Shown: positions 26,244 through 34,583 of the stretch, one piece after another
Layout: each line of letters starts with the position of its first letter
Position numbering within the stretch: the stretch's first letter is position 1
NCBI RefSeq assembly: GCF_009848685.1
Contig: NZ_WXTX01000002.1
Coordinates: forward strand, 372,001 to 436,000
Direction: 5' to 3'
Length of the DNA: 64,000 nucleotides
Origin: Andreprevotia sp. IGB-42
GTDB taxonomy: Bacteria > Pseudomonadota > Gammaproteobacteria > Burkholderiales > Chitinibacteraceae
Position numbers and translations under genes: made by a program
The notes under the pieces: model-generated
What the model saw: only the letters and a program-made list of their open reading frames with translations
Databases searched by the model: none
Told to the model about the DNA's origin: nothing

Positions 26244-27227
26244 ATGGCAAGTTTCGAAGTTGTACGTGATGATTCAGTCGCCGCAATGCTCAAAAAACTC
26301 TCCTCGCTATGGCGCACGCGCGCCGCAGTGAATCAGGAGCTGCCCGAATACGCCGATCTGGCATTCGATCCGGCCAAGCAGGATTTCAGCGCCTCGCTGC
26401 TGCCGTTCAAGGATCACGAGGCGTGGCTGAGCGCGCCGGAGCACCTCAAGTCGAAGTGCCTGTCGTATGCATGGGGGATCTACAACCTCAAGACCATCTA
26501 TATCGAGTGCGATATCGTCACGCCGGCGTGCGAAGACCTGATCAAGACGCCGCCCTCGTTCTCGCGCAACCGGGAAATCATCCAGGACGTGATTTCCGAG
26601 GCACTGCTGGACGAAGCGCTGCATACGCGCATGTCGGTCAGTGCATGCAACTACATCTACAGCATGCGTGGTATCCCGGCGCTGGATTTCGAGGACTTCA
26701 ACCTAGTGAAGTGGCGCGATGCAGCGCTGGCCGAATGCTCGGCCGAGTGGGAGCGCAAGCTCACGCGCTTCGGCATTGCATGCGCCAGCGAAACGCTGAT
26801 CACCGATTACCTGAAAACCATGGCGGAAGACACCGCCATCCAGGCCATTTGCCATCAGGTCACCCGTACCCATGCCATTGATGAATGGAGCCATTCCAGC
26901 GTATTCAGCTTCGTGGCGGCCGATATCGTGCAGGGGCTGGGCCGTGCAGAGCGTGCCTACCTGCGCGAGACCATCCTCAAGACCGTGCAGCTGTTTGCCA
27001 ACAACGAGCTGGGCGCATGGGAAAAAGCCTTCTCGCTGGTGGGGCTACCGCACTATCAGGACATCCTCAATGACGTGGGCGATACCAACGAGATCGGCGT
27101 CTACACCGGATCGGTGGAAGCCCTGATCGAACGCATCGGCCTGGCCGATACCCAGCATGTGGGCGTGGTGACATCGCTGCCTGCCACGGGTGAGCGCAAG
27201 CTGGAAACCGCGGAGATCATTCCATGA
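26244..27227 (+). CDS. AurF-like diiron N-oxygenase
   Basis: 327 residues. All seven diiron ligand positions of AurF (p-aminobenzoate N-oxygenase) have counterparts with matching spacing: E88, E124-x-x-H127 (in ALLDEALHTR), E183, H210, E214-x-x-H217 (in THAIDEWSHS). AurF and CmlI oxidise aryl amines to nitro groups in natural product pathways. No signal peptide is present, so it is cytoplasmic. ATG 26244 follows GAGGTAACGACC. It is the first gene of a seven-gene operon and overlaps its reductase gene by four bases (ATGA). The amine substrate is unknown. Confidence 0.88.
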   Translation: MASFEVVRDDSVAAMLKKLSSLWRTRAAVNQELPEYADLAFDPAKQDFSASLLPFKDHEAWLSAPEHLKSKCLSYAWGIYNLKTIYIECDIVTPACEDLIKTPPSFSRNREIIQDVISEALLDEALHTRMSVSACNYIYSMRGIPALDFEDFNLVKWRDAALAECSAEWERKLTRFGIACASETLITDYLKTMAEDTAIQAICHQVTRTHAIDEWSHSSVFSFVAADIVQGLGRAERAYLRETILKTVQLFANNELGAWEKAFSLVGLPHYQDILNDVGDTNEIGVYTGSVEALIERIGLADTQHVGVVTSLPATGERKLETAEIIP

Positions 27228-28267
27228 CAGCCCTTGTCCATGCGCGCTGCGAACAGGCCTGGCCTGAAGCAGGCGGCGTGAAGGTGTTCACGCTGCGCGC
27301 CGGCGCCGAGCAATGGGGCCTGCAGCCCCCCGCCCCCGGCGGCCATATCGCCATCGAATACCCGGATATCCGCGGTATTGCCCAGCAGCGCTTCTATTCG
27401 GTAGTACGCAAGAGCGCGCCGGATCTGTTTGAAATTGCCGTCAAGCGCACCGGCAACCAGGGGGTATCGGACAGCCTGCACGCCACGCTGACCGAAGGCG
27501 CCATCCTGCCGATCAGGTATGCATCCGGCCACATCACCGTGGCGGCCATTGCGCACCGGCAAAGCGTGCTGATGCTGGCCGGCGGCATCGGGCTGACCCT
27601 GCCGATCGCGCTGATCCGCGAGCTGGGCAAACTGGATGACGCCGGCCAGCCGGTGCCCAACGTCCATCTTTACCTGTGCAGCACCACCATCGGAGATGTG
27701 CCTTTCCTGCACGAGCTGCTGGCGCTGGACCTGCGCAGCAGCTGGTTCAAGGTACGCATTTTCGTCACGCGGGACGAAATCAGCAGCCGGGCACCGCACT
27801 TCGTGCAGGGCCGCCCCACCGAGCAGGACTTGCGCGGCTTCGGCAGCCCCGATGCCGTGGTGATCTGCGGTGGCCACAGCTTTGCCAGCACGCTGCAGCA
27901 AACGGTGAAGCGCATCCACCCGGCGGCGGAGATCCTGGTGGAGTCATTCACGCCACCGGCCGCCAAGGCAGAGCCCATCGTACTGGACGGCAAGCTTGCT
28001 ACCGGCGGGCGGCTGCTGATTCCCAGCCTGGACCGGGCCATCAGCGTGAACACGCACAAGAGCATCCTGGATCAGCTGGAAGAGAACCAGATTTCCATCA
28101 AGAGCCAGTGCCGCTCGGGCATATGCGGCAGTTGCCGCATCAAGATCCTGGCTGGCGGTTGCCGCCGTGAGATCGATTTTGCCCTCAGCGATGCGGACCG
28201 CAGCAGCGGCTACGCGCTGGCGTGCTGCACCTACCCGGCGCAGGAAGAACTGACCATTTCCCTATGA
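27224..28267 (+). CDS. FAD/2Fe-2S reductase (phthalate dioxygenase reductase-like)
   Basis: 347 residues in the order flavin domain, NAD(P) domain, C-terminal plant-type ferredoxin. RFYSVV (56-61) binds FAD, LAGGIGLTLPI (about 118-128) is the NAD(P) loop, and the cluster cysteines are C296, C301, C304 and C334 (C-x4-C-x2-C-x29-C). This is the order of the vanillate O-demethylase and phthalate dioxygenase reductases. It overlaps the N-oxygenase gene by ATGA, so it very likely delivers electrons to the diiron site of that enzyme. Confidence 0.92.
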   Translation: MTALVHARCEQAWPEAGGVKVFTLRAGAEQWGLQPPAPGGHIAIEYPDIRGIAQQRFYSVVRKSAPDLFEIAVKRTGNQGVSDSLHATLTEGAILPIRYASGHITVAAIAHRQSVLMLAGGIGLTLPIALIRELGKLDDAGQPVPNVHLYLCSTTIGDVPFLHELLALDLRSSWFKVRIFVTRDEISSRAPHFVQGRPTEQDLRGFGSPDAVVICGGHSFASTLQQTVKRIHPAAEILVESFTPPAAKAEPIVLDGKLATGGRLLIPSLDRAISVNTHKSILDQLEENQISIKSQCRSGICGSCRIKILAGGCRREIDFALSDADRSSGYALACCTYPAQEELTISL

Positions 28268-29121
28268 CCCTGCGCCAGCCGGCGCAAACAGCACGAGGCC
28301 GATCATTGAACGCACATGACCCGGAGCCGCCGCCCGCAGGCGCGGTGCCCACCTACCTGAAGGCAAGCTCGCAAGCCGAGCTTGCCCATAACCTGTCGGC
28401 CGTGCGCGCGCGCATTGCCGCAGCTTGTACACGGGCCGGCCGCAGTGCTGGCGCAGTGCGCTTGCTGCCGGTATCCAAGACGGTGGATGAAGCACGCATA
28501 CGCCTGGCGTATGCCGCCGGCTGCCGCGAGCTGGGTGAGAACAAGGTGCAGGAAGCAGACAGCAAGTGGGAAGCCATGGGCGATCTGCCCGACCTGCACT
28601 GGAGCGTGATCGGCCACCTGCAAACCAACAAGGCCAAGGTGGTAGCGCGCATTGCGCACGAGTTCCAGGCGCTGGACAGCCTGCGCGTGGCCGAGGCGCT
28701 GGAGCGGCGGCTGCAGGAGCTGGGGCGTGGGCTGGATGTGTTCGTGCAGGTGAATACCTCGGGCGAGGCCAGCAAATACGGGCTGCCGCCGGAGGAAGCC
28801 AGCAGCTTCGTGCGCCAGTTGGCCGGCTTTCCGGCGCTGCGTGTGCACGGGCTGATGACGCTGGCGCTGCAATCGGACGACCAAACCCGCGTGCGGCACT
28901 GCTTTGCGCTGCTGCGCGATCTGCGCGCGCAGATGCAGCAAGACCTGCCTGCCGGTGCGGGCATCAAGGAATTATCCATGGGCATGTCGGGCGACTTTGA
29001 AATGGCCATCGAAGAAGGCGCCACTGTGGTACGGGTGGGCCAGGCCATTTTCGGCGCGCGCGCATTGCCGCATAGCCATTACTGGCCCGGTGTGGCCGAT
29101 ACCCATCCCTCCCCAACCTGA
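28264..29121 (+). CDS. YggS/PROSC-family PLP-binding protein
   Basis: 285 residues with an N-terminal extension of about 30 residues relative to YggS. PLP lysine K72 is in LLPVSKTVDEA, and ELGENKVQEA, HWSVIGHLQTNKAK, FVQVNTSGEASKYGL and ELSMGMSGDFEMAIEEGATVVRVG are family motifs. YggS proteins are fold-type III PLP carriers that maintain vitamin B6 balance and have no proven catalysis. Here the gene overlaps the reductase by ATGA, so it belongs to the operon rather than to the usual pilT/proC neighbourhood. Confidence 0.9.
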   Translation: MTLRQPAQTARGRSLNAHDPEPPPAGAVPTYLKASSQAELAHNLSAVRARIAAACTRAGRSAGAVRLLPVSKTVDEARIRLAYAAGCRELGENKVQEADSKWEAMGDLPDLHWSVIGHLQTNKAKVVARIAHEFQALDSLRVAEALERRLQELGRGLDVFVQVNTSGEASKYGLPPEEASSFVRQLAGFPALRVHGLMTLALQSDDQTRVRHCFALLRDLRAQMQQDLPAGAGIKELSMGMSGDFEMAIEEGATVVRVGQAIFGARALPHSHYWPGVADTHPSPT

Positions 29122-29136
29122 ACAGGAGCAATCAGC

Positions 29137-29856
29137 ATGTCCACCATCGTTGCAATCCGTCATATCCATTTCGAAGACCTGGGCACGCTGGAGCCGCTGC
29201 TGCGTGCACGCGGCCACAGCATTGAATACGTGGATGCCACCACGGCCGATCTGAGCACGCTGGATGTGCTCAGCCCCGAGCTGCTGGTGGTGCTGGGTGG
29301 CCCGATCGGCGCCTACGACGAGGCCATCTATCCGTTCGTATCCGCAGAGCTGGCACTGGTACGCGAGCGGCTGGCCGCCCACCTGCCCATCCTGGGCATC
29401 TGCCTGGGCGCGCAGCTGATTGCCCGCGCGCTGGGCGCCAAGGTGTACCCGCTGGGGGTGAAGGAGATCGGCTACTCGCCGCTGACGCTGACCGGCGAAG
29501 GGCGGCAATCGCCGCTGGCGGCCATCGGCAATACGCCGGTACTGCACTGGCATGGCGATCAGTTCGATATCCCCGAGGGCGCGGTGCGCCTGGCCAGCAC
29601 ACCTGTGGGCGCCAACCAGGCATTTGCATTGGGCCAGCACGTGCTGGGCTTGCAGTTCCACCTGGAAGCCGATGCCAGCCGTATCGAACGCTGGCTGGTG
29701 GGCCATGCCAGCGAGCTGGGCCAGGCAGGCATAGACCCGCGCCAGCTGCGCCAGGCCGCGCAGCAGTCCGGCTCGCAGTTGGTGGCCGCCGCGCATGACG
29801 TAGTGGGCAACTGGCTGGACGGCCTGGCTGCCGGGCCGCTGGCATCCGCAGCATGA
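29137..29856 (+). CDS. Class I glutamine amidotransferase-like protein
   Basis: 239 residues. Triad C89 (GICLGAQ), H175 and E177 (LQFHLEAD) is complete, and LVVLGGPIGAYDE is the oxyanion strand. It resembles the stand-alone GMP-synthase-like amidotransferases (COG0518), which hydrolyse glutamine or gamma-glutamyl compounds. No synthetase partner is encoded next to it, so it may cleave a gamma-glutamyl amide in this pathway. AGGAG precedes the ATG; its last bases overlap the kinase gene (ATGA). Confidence 0.85.
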   Translation: MSTIVAIRHIHFEDLGTLEPLLRARGHSIEYVDATTADLSTLDVLSPELLVVLGGPIGAYDEAIYPFVSAELALVRERLAAHLPILGICLGAQLIARALGAKVYPLGVKEIGYSPLTLTGEGRQSPLAAIGNTPVLHWHGDQFDIPEGAVRLASTPVGANQAFALGQHVLGLQFHLEADASRIERWLVGHASELGQAGIDPRQLRQAAQQSGSQLVAAAHDVVGNWLDGLAAGPLASAA

Positions 29857-30770
29857 CAGCGGCAGCGCTGTTGCCCATCACCCCCGCGCTTCGCCAAGGC
29901 CGTGCACTGCCGATCGACGTGATCTCGGTGCAATCGCAGGTGGTATACGGCTGCGTGGGCAACAGCGTGGCCGTGCCCACGCTACAGGGCCTGGGGCTGG
30001 GCGTGGCAGCGGTGCCGACGGTACTGCTGAGCAACACGCCGCACTACCCCAGCGTGGACGGCGGCGCCATCCCGGATGCGTGGTTCTCCGGCTACCTGTA
30101 CGAGCTGGAAGCCCGCGGGGTGATGGCCAGCGTGCGCGCCATCCTGCTGGGTTACCTGGGCAATCCGGGGCAGGCGCGCATCCTCGCCAGCTGGCTGGAA
30201 CATACGATGGCGCGCTGGCCGGATATCCGCGTGCATATCGACCCGGTGATCGGCGATTACGGCCAAGGCATTTACGTATCGCCGGAGCTGATCCCGGCGT
30301 ACCGCCAGCGCTTGCTGCCACACGCGCACGGCTTGACGCCCAATGGCTTCGAGCTGGCACGGCTGACCGGCCGGCGGCTGCACGGCATCGACACGGTGAT
30401 CGATGCCGCACGCAGCCTGCTGGTGGGCCGCACCGAATGGGTAGTGGTAACCAGCGCTATCGATCCGGACAGTGGCCCCGCAATGCCGGCGCCGGTTGAC
30501 GACAGCATCACCGTCGCAGTGGTGACCCGCCACGGCGCGCAGCTGCTTGCCCACCCGCGCATTGCGCTGGATGCCAAGGGTACCGGCGACCTGTTCAGCG
30601 CGATGCTGACCGGGCAATTGCTGGCCGATGTACCGCTGCGCGATGCGGCAGCGCGCGCATGCGATGAAGTGATCGCCACGCTGAAACGTACCCGCCAGGC
30701 GGGTTGCAACGAACTGATCCTCAACAGCCATACCGCGCTGCAGCCATGCAGCCACAACAAGGAGCACTGA
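29853..30770 (+). CDS. pdxY: Pyridoxal kinase, PdxY-like
   Basis: 305 residues of the ribokinase-like vitamin B6 kinase family. Motifs: VISVQSQVVYGCVGNSVA, HIDPVIGDYGQGIYV, LTPNGFELARLTG and the anion-hole GTGDLFSAML (GTGD 243-246 with catalytic D246). It phosphorylates pyridoxal to PLP in the salvage pathway. Being inside an operon that includes two fold-type I/III PLP proteins and downstream of a MocR regulator, it probably supplies PLP for this pathway. A chromosomal PdxK or PdxH may exist elsewhere. Confidence 0.88.
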   Translation: MTAAALLPITPALRQGRALPIDVISVQSQVVYGCVGNSVAVPTLQGLGLGVAAVPTVLLSNTPHYPSVDGGAIPDAWFSGYLYELEARGVMASVRAILLGYLGNPGQARILASWLEHTMARWPDIRVHIDPVIGDYGQGIYVSPELIPAYRQRLLPHAHGLTPNGFELARLTGRRLHGIDTVIDAARSLLVGRTEWVVVTSAIDPDSGPAMPAPVDDSITVAVVTRHGAQLLAHPRIALDAKGTGDLFSAMLTGQLLADVPLRDAAARACDEVIATLKRTRQAGCNELILNSHTALQPCSHNKEH

Positions 30771-30771
30771 C

Positions 30772-31011
30772 ATGCAGAAATACCGTTTGATCATCTGGCG
30801 CCACGACGAAATGCTGGGCTTTTTCGAAACCGAAACACCCCGCGCGCGCGAAGCGGTGGATCAGATCCTGCAGCACCTGCCATCGCGCGAGGGCTTCCGC
30901 GTCGAGGTGCAGACCGCGCAGGGCGAACGCCGCATCCTGGAAAGCGGCCCGGATGGCTTGCGCGTGCTGGGCACCGAAACGCTGTTCAAGAGCGCTGCAC
31001 TGGCGTTGTAA
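30772..31011 (+). CDS. Unknown 79-residue operon protein
   Basis: 79 residues, no family recognised. It is acidic-basic mixed, begins MQKYRLIIWRHDEMLGFFET and has a plausible beta-alpha-beta profile (strand, helix EAVDQILQHLP, strand FRVEVQT, strand RRILES). AAGGAG precedes the ATG and it sits between the PLP kinase and the aminotransferase, so it is probably real and part of the pathway. No Cys residues, no signal peptide and no membrane segment. Confidence 0.7.
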   Translation: MQKYRLIIWRHDEMLGFFETETPRAREAVDQILQHLPSREGFRVEVQTAQGERRILESGPDGLRVLGTETLFKSAALAL

Positions 31012-31067
31012 CTCCCCCCAAAAAACCATACCACCCCCTTAACCATCCCCCGGAGACCACACCCGCC

Positions 31068-32288
31068 ATGGCCCAGCCCGCCGCCCACCTCATGCACGCG
31101 TACGCCCGCCAACCGGTCCATTTCGAACACGGCCAGGATGCCCGGCTGTGGGACAGCAATGGCCGCGAATACCTGGATGCCATCGCCGGTGTGGCGGTGA
31201 CCAACCTGGGGCATTCGCACCCGGAAATCGCCGCAGTGATTGCCGATCAGGCCACGCGGCTGATGCATACCTCCAACCTGTTCGGCATTGCCTGGCAGGA
31301 GCGGCTGGGCGAGCGCCTGTGTGAGCTGGCCGGCATGGAGCGGGCGTTTTTCTGCAACTCCGGCGCGGAAGCGAACGAAACCGCGCTGAAGCTGGCGCGC
31401 CTGCACGCGCAATCGCGCCAGATAAAGCACCCGGCAGTGATCGTGATGGACAACAGCTTTCACGGCCGCACGCTGGCTACGCTGGCCGCCAGCGGCAACC
31501 CGGCGGTGCATCGCGGCTTCGAGCCGCTGATGCCGGGCTTCGTGCGTGCGCCGTTCAACCAGATCGATGCCGTGCGCGAGCTGGCAGCGCACAACCTGGA
31601 CATCGTGGCCGTGCTGGTGGAAGCAGTGCAGGGCGAAGGCGGCGTGCATGTGGCCAGCACCGAATACCTGCAGCAATTGCGCGCGCTGTGCGATGAGTAC
31701 GGCTGGCTGCTGATGATGGACGAAGTGCAGACCGGCATGGGCCGCACCGGTACCTGGTTCGGCTACCAGCACGCCGATGTGCTGCCGGACGTGATGACGG
31801 TGGCCAAGGGCCTGGGCAACGGCTTTCCCATCGGTGCCTGCCTGGCGCGTGGCAGGGCGGCGGAGTTGTTCGTGCCGGGCAACCATGGCTCCACGTTCGG
31901 CGGCAACCCGCTGGCATGCCGCGTGGGCTGCGCGGTGCTGCACATCATCGAGCGTGAACAGCTGCCGCAACGTGCGGGCGTACAGGGGCAAAAGCTGCTG
32001 GCCGGCCTGCGCCGCAGCCTGGCCGATCACCCCGCGGTAGCAGCCATCCGCGGCCACGGGCTGATGCTGGGCATCGAGCTGACAGCGCCGTGCGGCGAAC
32101 TGGTCACCCGTGCGCTGCTCGATGAAGCATTGCTGATCAGCGTCACGCGCGAGCGCACCATACGGCTGCTGCCGGCATTGATCATCAATGATGGGCAGGT
32201 GGCACAGATCGTCGAGCGGGTAAGCCGGCTGGTGCATAGCTGGCATGCGGCACGCGAGAGCAAGCGCAGCCTGGCCCATGCGGGTTGA
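31068..32288 (+). CDS. Class III aminotransferase (acetylornithine aminotransferase-like)
   Basis: 406 residues of fold-type I PLP enzymes. FFCNSGAEANETALKLAR, VMDNSFHGRT, LVEAVQGEGGV, LLMMDEVQTGMGRTGTW and the PLP lysine K247 in MTVAKGLGNGFP are clear. It most resembles ArgD/acetylornithine transaminases, but related enzymes act on GABA, putrescine, beta-alanine and diaminobutyrate. It closes the MocR-linked operon, followed by a stable hairpin at 32407-32437. Whether it works on N-acetylornithine or on the pathway intermediate is undecided. Confidence 0.88.
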   Translation: MAQPAAHLMHAYARQPVHFEHGQDARLWDSNGREYLDAIAGVAVTNLGHSHPEIAAVIADQATRLMHTSNLFGIAWQERLGERLCELAGMERAFFCNSGAEANETALKLARLHAQSRQIKHPAVIVMDNSFHGRTLATLAASGNPAVHRGFEPLMPGFVRAPFNQIDAVRELAAHNLDIVAVLVEAVQGEGGVHVASTEYLQQLRALCDEYGWLLMMDEVQTGMGRTGTWFGYQHADVLPDVMTVAKGLGNGFPIGACLARGRAAELFVPGNHGSTFGGNPLACRVGCAVLHIIEREQLPQRAGVQGQKLLAGLRRSLADHPAVAAIRGHGLMLGIELTAPCGELVTRALLDEALLISVTRERTIRLLPALIINDGQVAQIVERVSRLVHSWHAARESKRSLAHAG

Positions 32289-32406
32289 CGGGGCGAATTG
32301 ACGAACTAGCCGTCATCATCAGCAGCGGTTTGGGTTGCATGGTATTGCCCGGCGAACTGCTAGCCAGAAACCGGCCGCCACGTACCAGGCGACACAGCCG
32401 TTAGAC

Positions 32407-32437
32407 AACGCCGTTTCTTCCCGAAAGAAACGGCGTT
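32407..32437 (+). terminator. Hairpin terminator after the aminotransferase operon
   Basis: A 13-bp perfect stem (AACGCCGTTTCTT / AAGAAACGGCGTT) with a 5-base loop; the T-tract is poor (ATTCATT). Confidence 0.65.
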
Positions 32438-32562
32438 ATTCATTACACGCACACAGCGGATGCGCCTGCATATCATCAGGCAAGACGGGCTGGCATCGTG
32501 CGCAGCAAGGCGGCAACATGGGCATGCTTGACTGTTATCCCTGCCCCCAACTCAAGGCCGCC

Positions 32563-33030
32563 ATGAAAACCACTACTGCACTCGCTGCGTTCTTGCTGCT
32601 GACCACCACGCTGGCTGGCGCCGAGGAGGTCGGTTCGGTCGATACCGCATTCCAGTGGCTGGGCCCGGATCACAAGGTGGTGGTCGAGGCATTCGATGAC
32701 CCCGGCGTGACGGGTGTGGCGTGCTATGTATCGCGCGCCAAGACCGGCGGGCTGAAAGGCATGGTGGGCATGGCCAAGGACCCGTCGCGTTTTTCGGTGG
32801 CCTGCCGGCAGATCGCGCCGCTGAAATTCCCCAAGGCATTGCCCCGGCAGGAAGAAGTCTTCAAGGCCGGGGCGTCGTTCATTTTCAAGCATGTACGGGT
32901 GGTGCGGGTGGTGGATGCCAAGCGCAACGCGCTGATCTACCTCACCTATTCGGACAAACTGGTGGATGGCAGCCCGGATAATGCAGTGACCGCGGTGCCG
33001 GTGCTGGGCCAGAAAATCCCGCTGCGCTAA
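32563..33030 (+). CDS. creA: CreA-family secreted protein
   Basis: 155 residues. A signal peptide (MKTTTALAAFLLLTTTLAGA) is followed by the CreA core EEVGSVDTAFQWLGPDHKVV, EAFDDPGVTGVACYVSRAKTGG, SVACRQIAPL and DAKRNALIYLTYSDKLVDGSP, all close to E. coli CreA. Its function is still unknown, but it is the first gene of the E. coli creABCD locus. Here it is convergent with creD instead of leading the operon. A GC hairpin (33034-33060) separates the two. Confidence 0.92.
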   Translation: MKTTTALAAFLLLTTTLAGAEEVGSVDTAFQWLGPDHKVVVEAFDDPGVTGVACYVSRAKTGGLKGMVGMAKDPSRFSVACRQIAPLKFPKALPRQEEVFKAGASFIFKHVRVVRVVDAKRNALIYLTYSDKLVDGSPDNAVTAVPVLGQKIPLR

Positions 33031-33033
33031 CAA

Positions 33034-33060
33034 CAAGGCCGGCCACCCGGGCCGGCCTTG
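33034..33060. terminator. Hairpin between creA and creD
   Basis: CAAGGCCGGCC/GGCCGGCCTTG, a perfect 11-bp stem with a 5-base loop, in the 47-base convergent gap. No T-run follows on either strand. Confidence 0.6.
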
Positions 33061-33077
33061 CGCATTACACCACGTCG

Positions 33078-34478
33078 TTACACCGCGCCCGGCAGCGGCG
33101 GCACTTTATCCGCCGTTGCATCGTTGCCGATACCGTACCAGTTGACCTTGCGCGTGAGCACCATCACCACCGCCAGCAGGCCGAACAGCACCAGGCTACC
33201 CATCAGCAGCGCCATGTCTTCCGACTGCAGGATGCCGAACAGCACCGCATACAGCACCGCCAGCAAGCCGGAGAAGCCCAGCCCGCGGCGCCAGCCGGCC
33301 AGCACATGGCTGATGTAATAGCCCAGCAGCGCAATCGACGAGGCCGCGGCGATCCAGTACGCGCTGGCAAAGCTCATGTGCTCGGACAACGACAGCGTCA
33401 GCAGGAAGAACAGCGCCAGTGCCAGGCCCACCAGACCGTATTGCACCGGGTGCACGATCAGGCGCTTGAGCACTTCCATCAGGAAGAACGCGCCGAAAGT
33501 CAGCAGCAGGAACAGCTCCGCGTATTTCACCGTGCGCTCCACCAGCACGTAGCGGTCTACCGGGTCGATCAGGCGCAAGCCAAAGCTGCCCACGCCCAGT
33601 TGCTCGCATTCCTTGTCTGCATCCGCGCAGCGCGCCAGCTTCTCTTCGGTCAGGCCGGTTGCCCAGTCGTTGGCCTGCCACGAGGCGGAAAAGCCCTTGG
33701 CCGCGGTGGTGCGCTCTGCCGGGGCAAACGGGCCGACAAAGCTCGGGTGCGCCCAATCACCGGACAGCGCCAGCTTGTTGGCTTTGCCGATGGGAGTGAC
33801 GTTGAGCGTTTCGGTGCCGGACAGCGCCACGTTGAATGCGAAATCAAACTGCTGCACGTCTTCGGTGGTGGTGGTGTTGAGTGGCGCATGCACGCCGGCG
33901 CCCAGCCAGGATTGCGTGCTGCCCGGCAGGAATTTGAGCGCTACGCCGCCAATCGAGCCGGCTATCGTGCCAAGGCCACGCGCATCGCTCACGCCAACCG
34001 CCAGGTAAGGCTGGCCCCAGCGGTATTCGTAGCGCTTGCCCTGCGATTCACCACGTTGCTCCACGCTGCCGCGTGCTGGCAGCGTAAAGCGGCCGGCCAG
34101 CTTCAGGCCGGATTTGTAGATCGGCGCCTGGAAGATACCGCGCTTGAGCATGGTGACGGCAACGTTGCCGTTCACATCCAGCATATCGGGCTGCACGATG
34201 ATGCGATGCACGGTTTCACCGCCGGCCTGCCACTCCTTGATGACCTCGCCGCGCTCCTTGCGCTCGGTCAGCGTCCATTCGGTCTGGATATACGGCGCGA
34301 TCAGGAATGGCCCGGTCAGCGTTTGCGCCCGCGCGCTATGCTCGGCAATTTCCGCCACCACCTCTTGCGCCCGGTGCTGTCGCTCGTTGACGAGCGAGCG
34401 CACCAGCGACATCACGATCATCAATACCAGCACCAGAAAACCGATGGCCAGCAATTTGTACCCTACCGTCTTTTTCAT
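33078..34478 (-). CDS. creD: Inner-membrane protein CreD
   Basis: 466 residues. An N-terminal hydrophobic anchor (LLAIGFLVLVLMIVMSLVRS) is followed by a large periplasmic beta-rich domain (about 35-330) and a C-terminal bundle of about six membrane helices, the CreD layout. In Enterobacteria and Aeromonas, CreD is a strongly induced CreBC target affecting envelope integrity and beta-lactam response. The 52 bases in front of creD hold three TCCAC-N6 repeats resembling the CreB-binding tag, so control by the adjacent creB is likely. Confidence 0.92.
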   Translation of the reverse strand: MKKTVGYKLLAIGFLVLVLMIVMSLVRSLVNERQHRAQEVVAEIAEHSARAQTLTGPFLIAPYIQTEWTLTERKERGEVIKEWQAGGETVHRIIVQPDMLDVNGNVAVTMLKRGIFQAPIYKSGLKLAGRFTLPARGSVEQRGESQGKRYEYRWGQPYLAVGVSDARGLGTIAGSIGGVALKFLPGSTQSWLGAGVHAPLNTTTTEDVQQFDFAFNVALSGTETLNVTPIGKANKLALSGDWAHPSFVGPFAPAERTTAAKGFSASWQANDWATGLTEEKLARCADADKECEQLGVGSFGLRLIDPVDRYVLVERTVKYAELFLLLTFGAFFLMEVLKRLIVHPVQYGLVGLALALFFLLTLSLSEHMSFASAYWIAAASSIALLGYYISHVLAGWRRGLGFSGLLAVLYAVLFGILQSEDMALLMGSLVLFGLLAVVMVLTRKVNWYGIGNDATADKVPPLPGAV

Positions 34479-34530
34479 TTCGCACTCTCCATGATGGGTT
34501 ACCCCGCTGACGAGAGCATGCGATTGGAAT

Positions 34531-34569
34531 ATGGATGGACCGTGGAGCGTATGTGGAGGTGATGTGGAG
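34531..34569 (-). promoter_or_regulatory. Tandem cre-tag-like repeats upstream of creD (CreB sites)
   Basis: On the minus strand TCCAC occurs three times at exact 11-base spacing (TCCAC-N6-TCCAC-N6-TCCAC, plus strand GTGGA at 34543-34547, 34554-34558 and 34565-34569), with a fourth degenerate TCCAT at 34531-34535. The E. coli CreB tag is TTCAC-N6-TTCAC, the same spacing with one changed base per half. Confidence 0.75.
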
Positions 34570-34583
34570 AGCGTGTTGCCGGC

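Noticed and set aside
30861-32279. 472-residue minus-strand open frame opposite the aminotransferase
   Set aside because: The plus-strand enzyme has all PLP motifs; the antisense frame is His/Gln-rich.
31068-32288. Assignment of the aminotransferase as argD of arginine biosynthesis
   Set aside because: Sequence fits the family, but its position at the end of the N-oxygenase operon makes a pathway-specific substrate at least as likely; symbol left empty.
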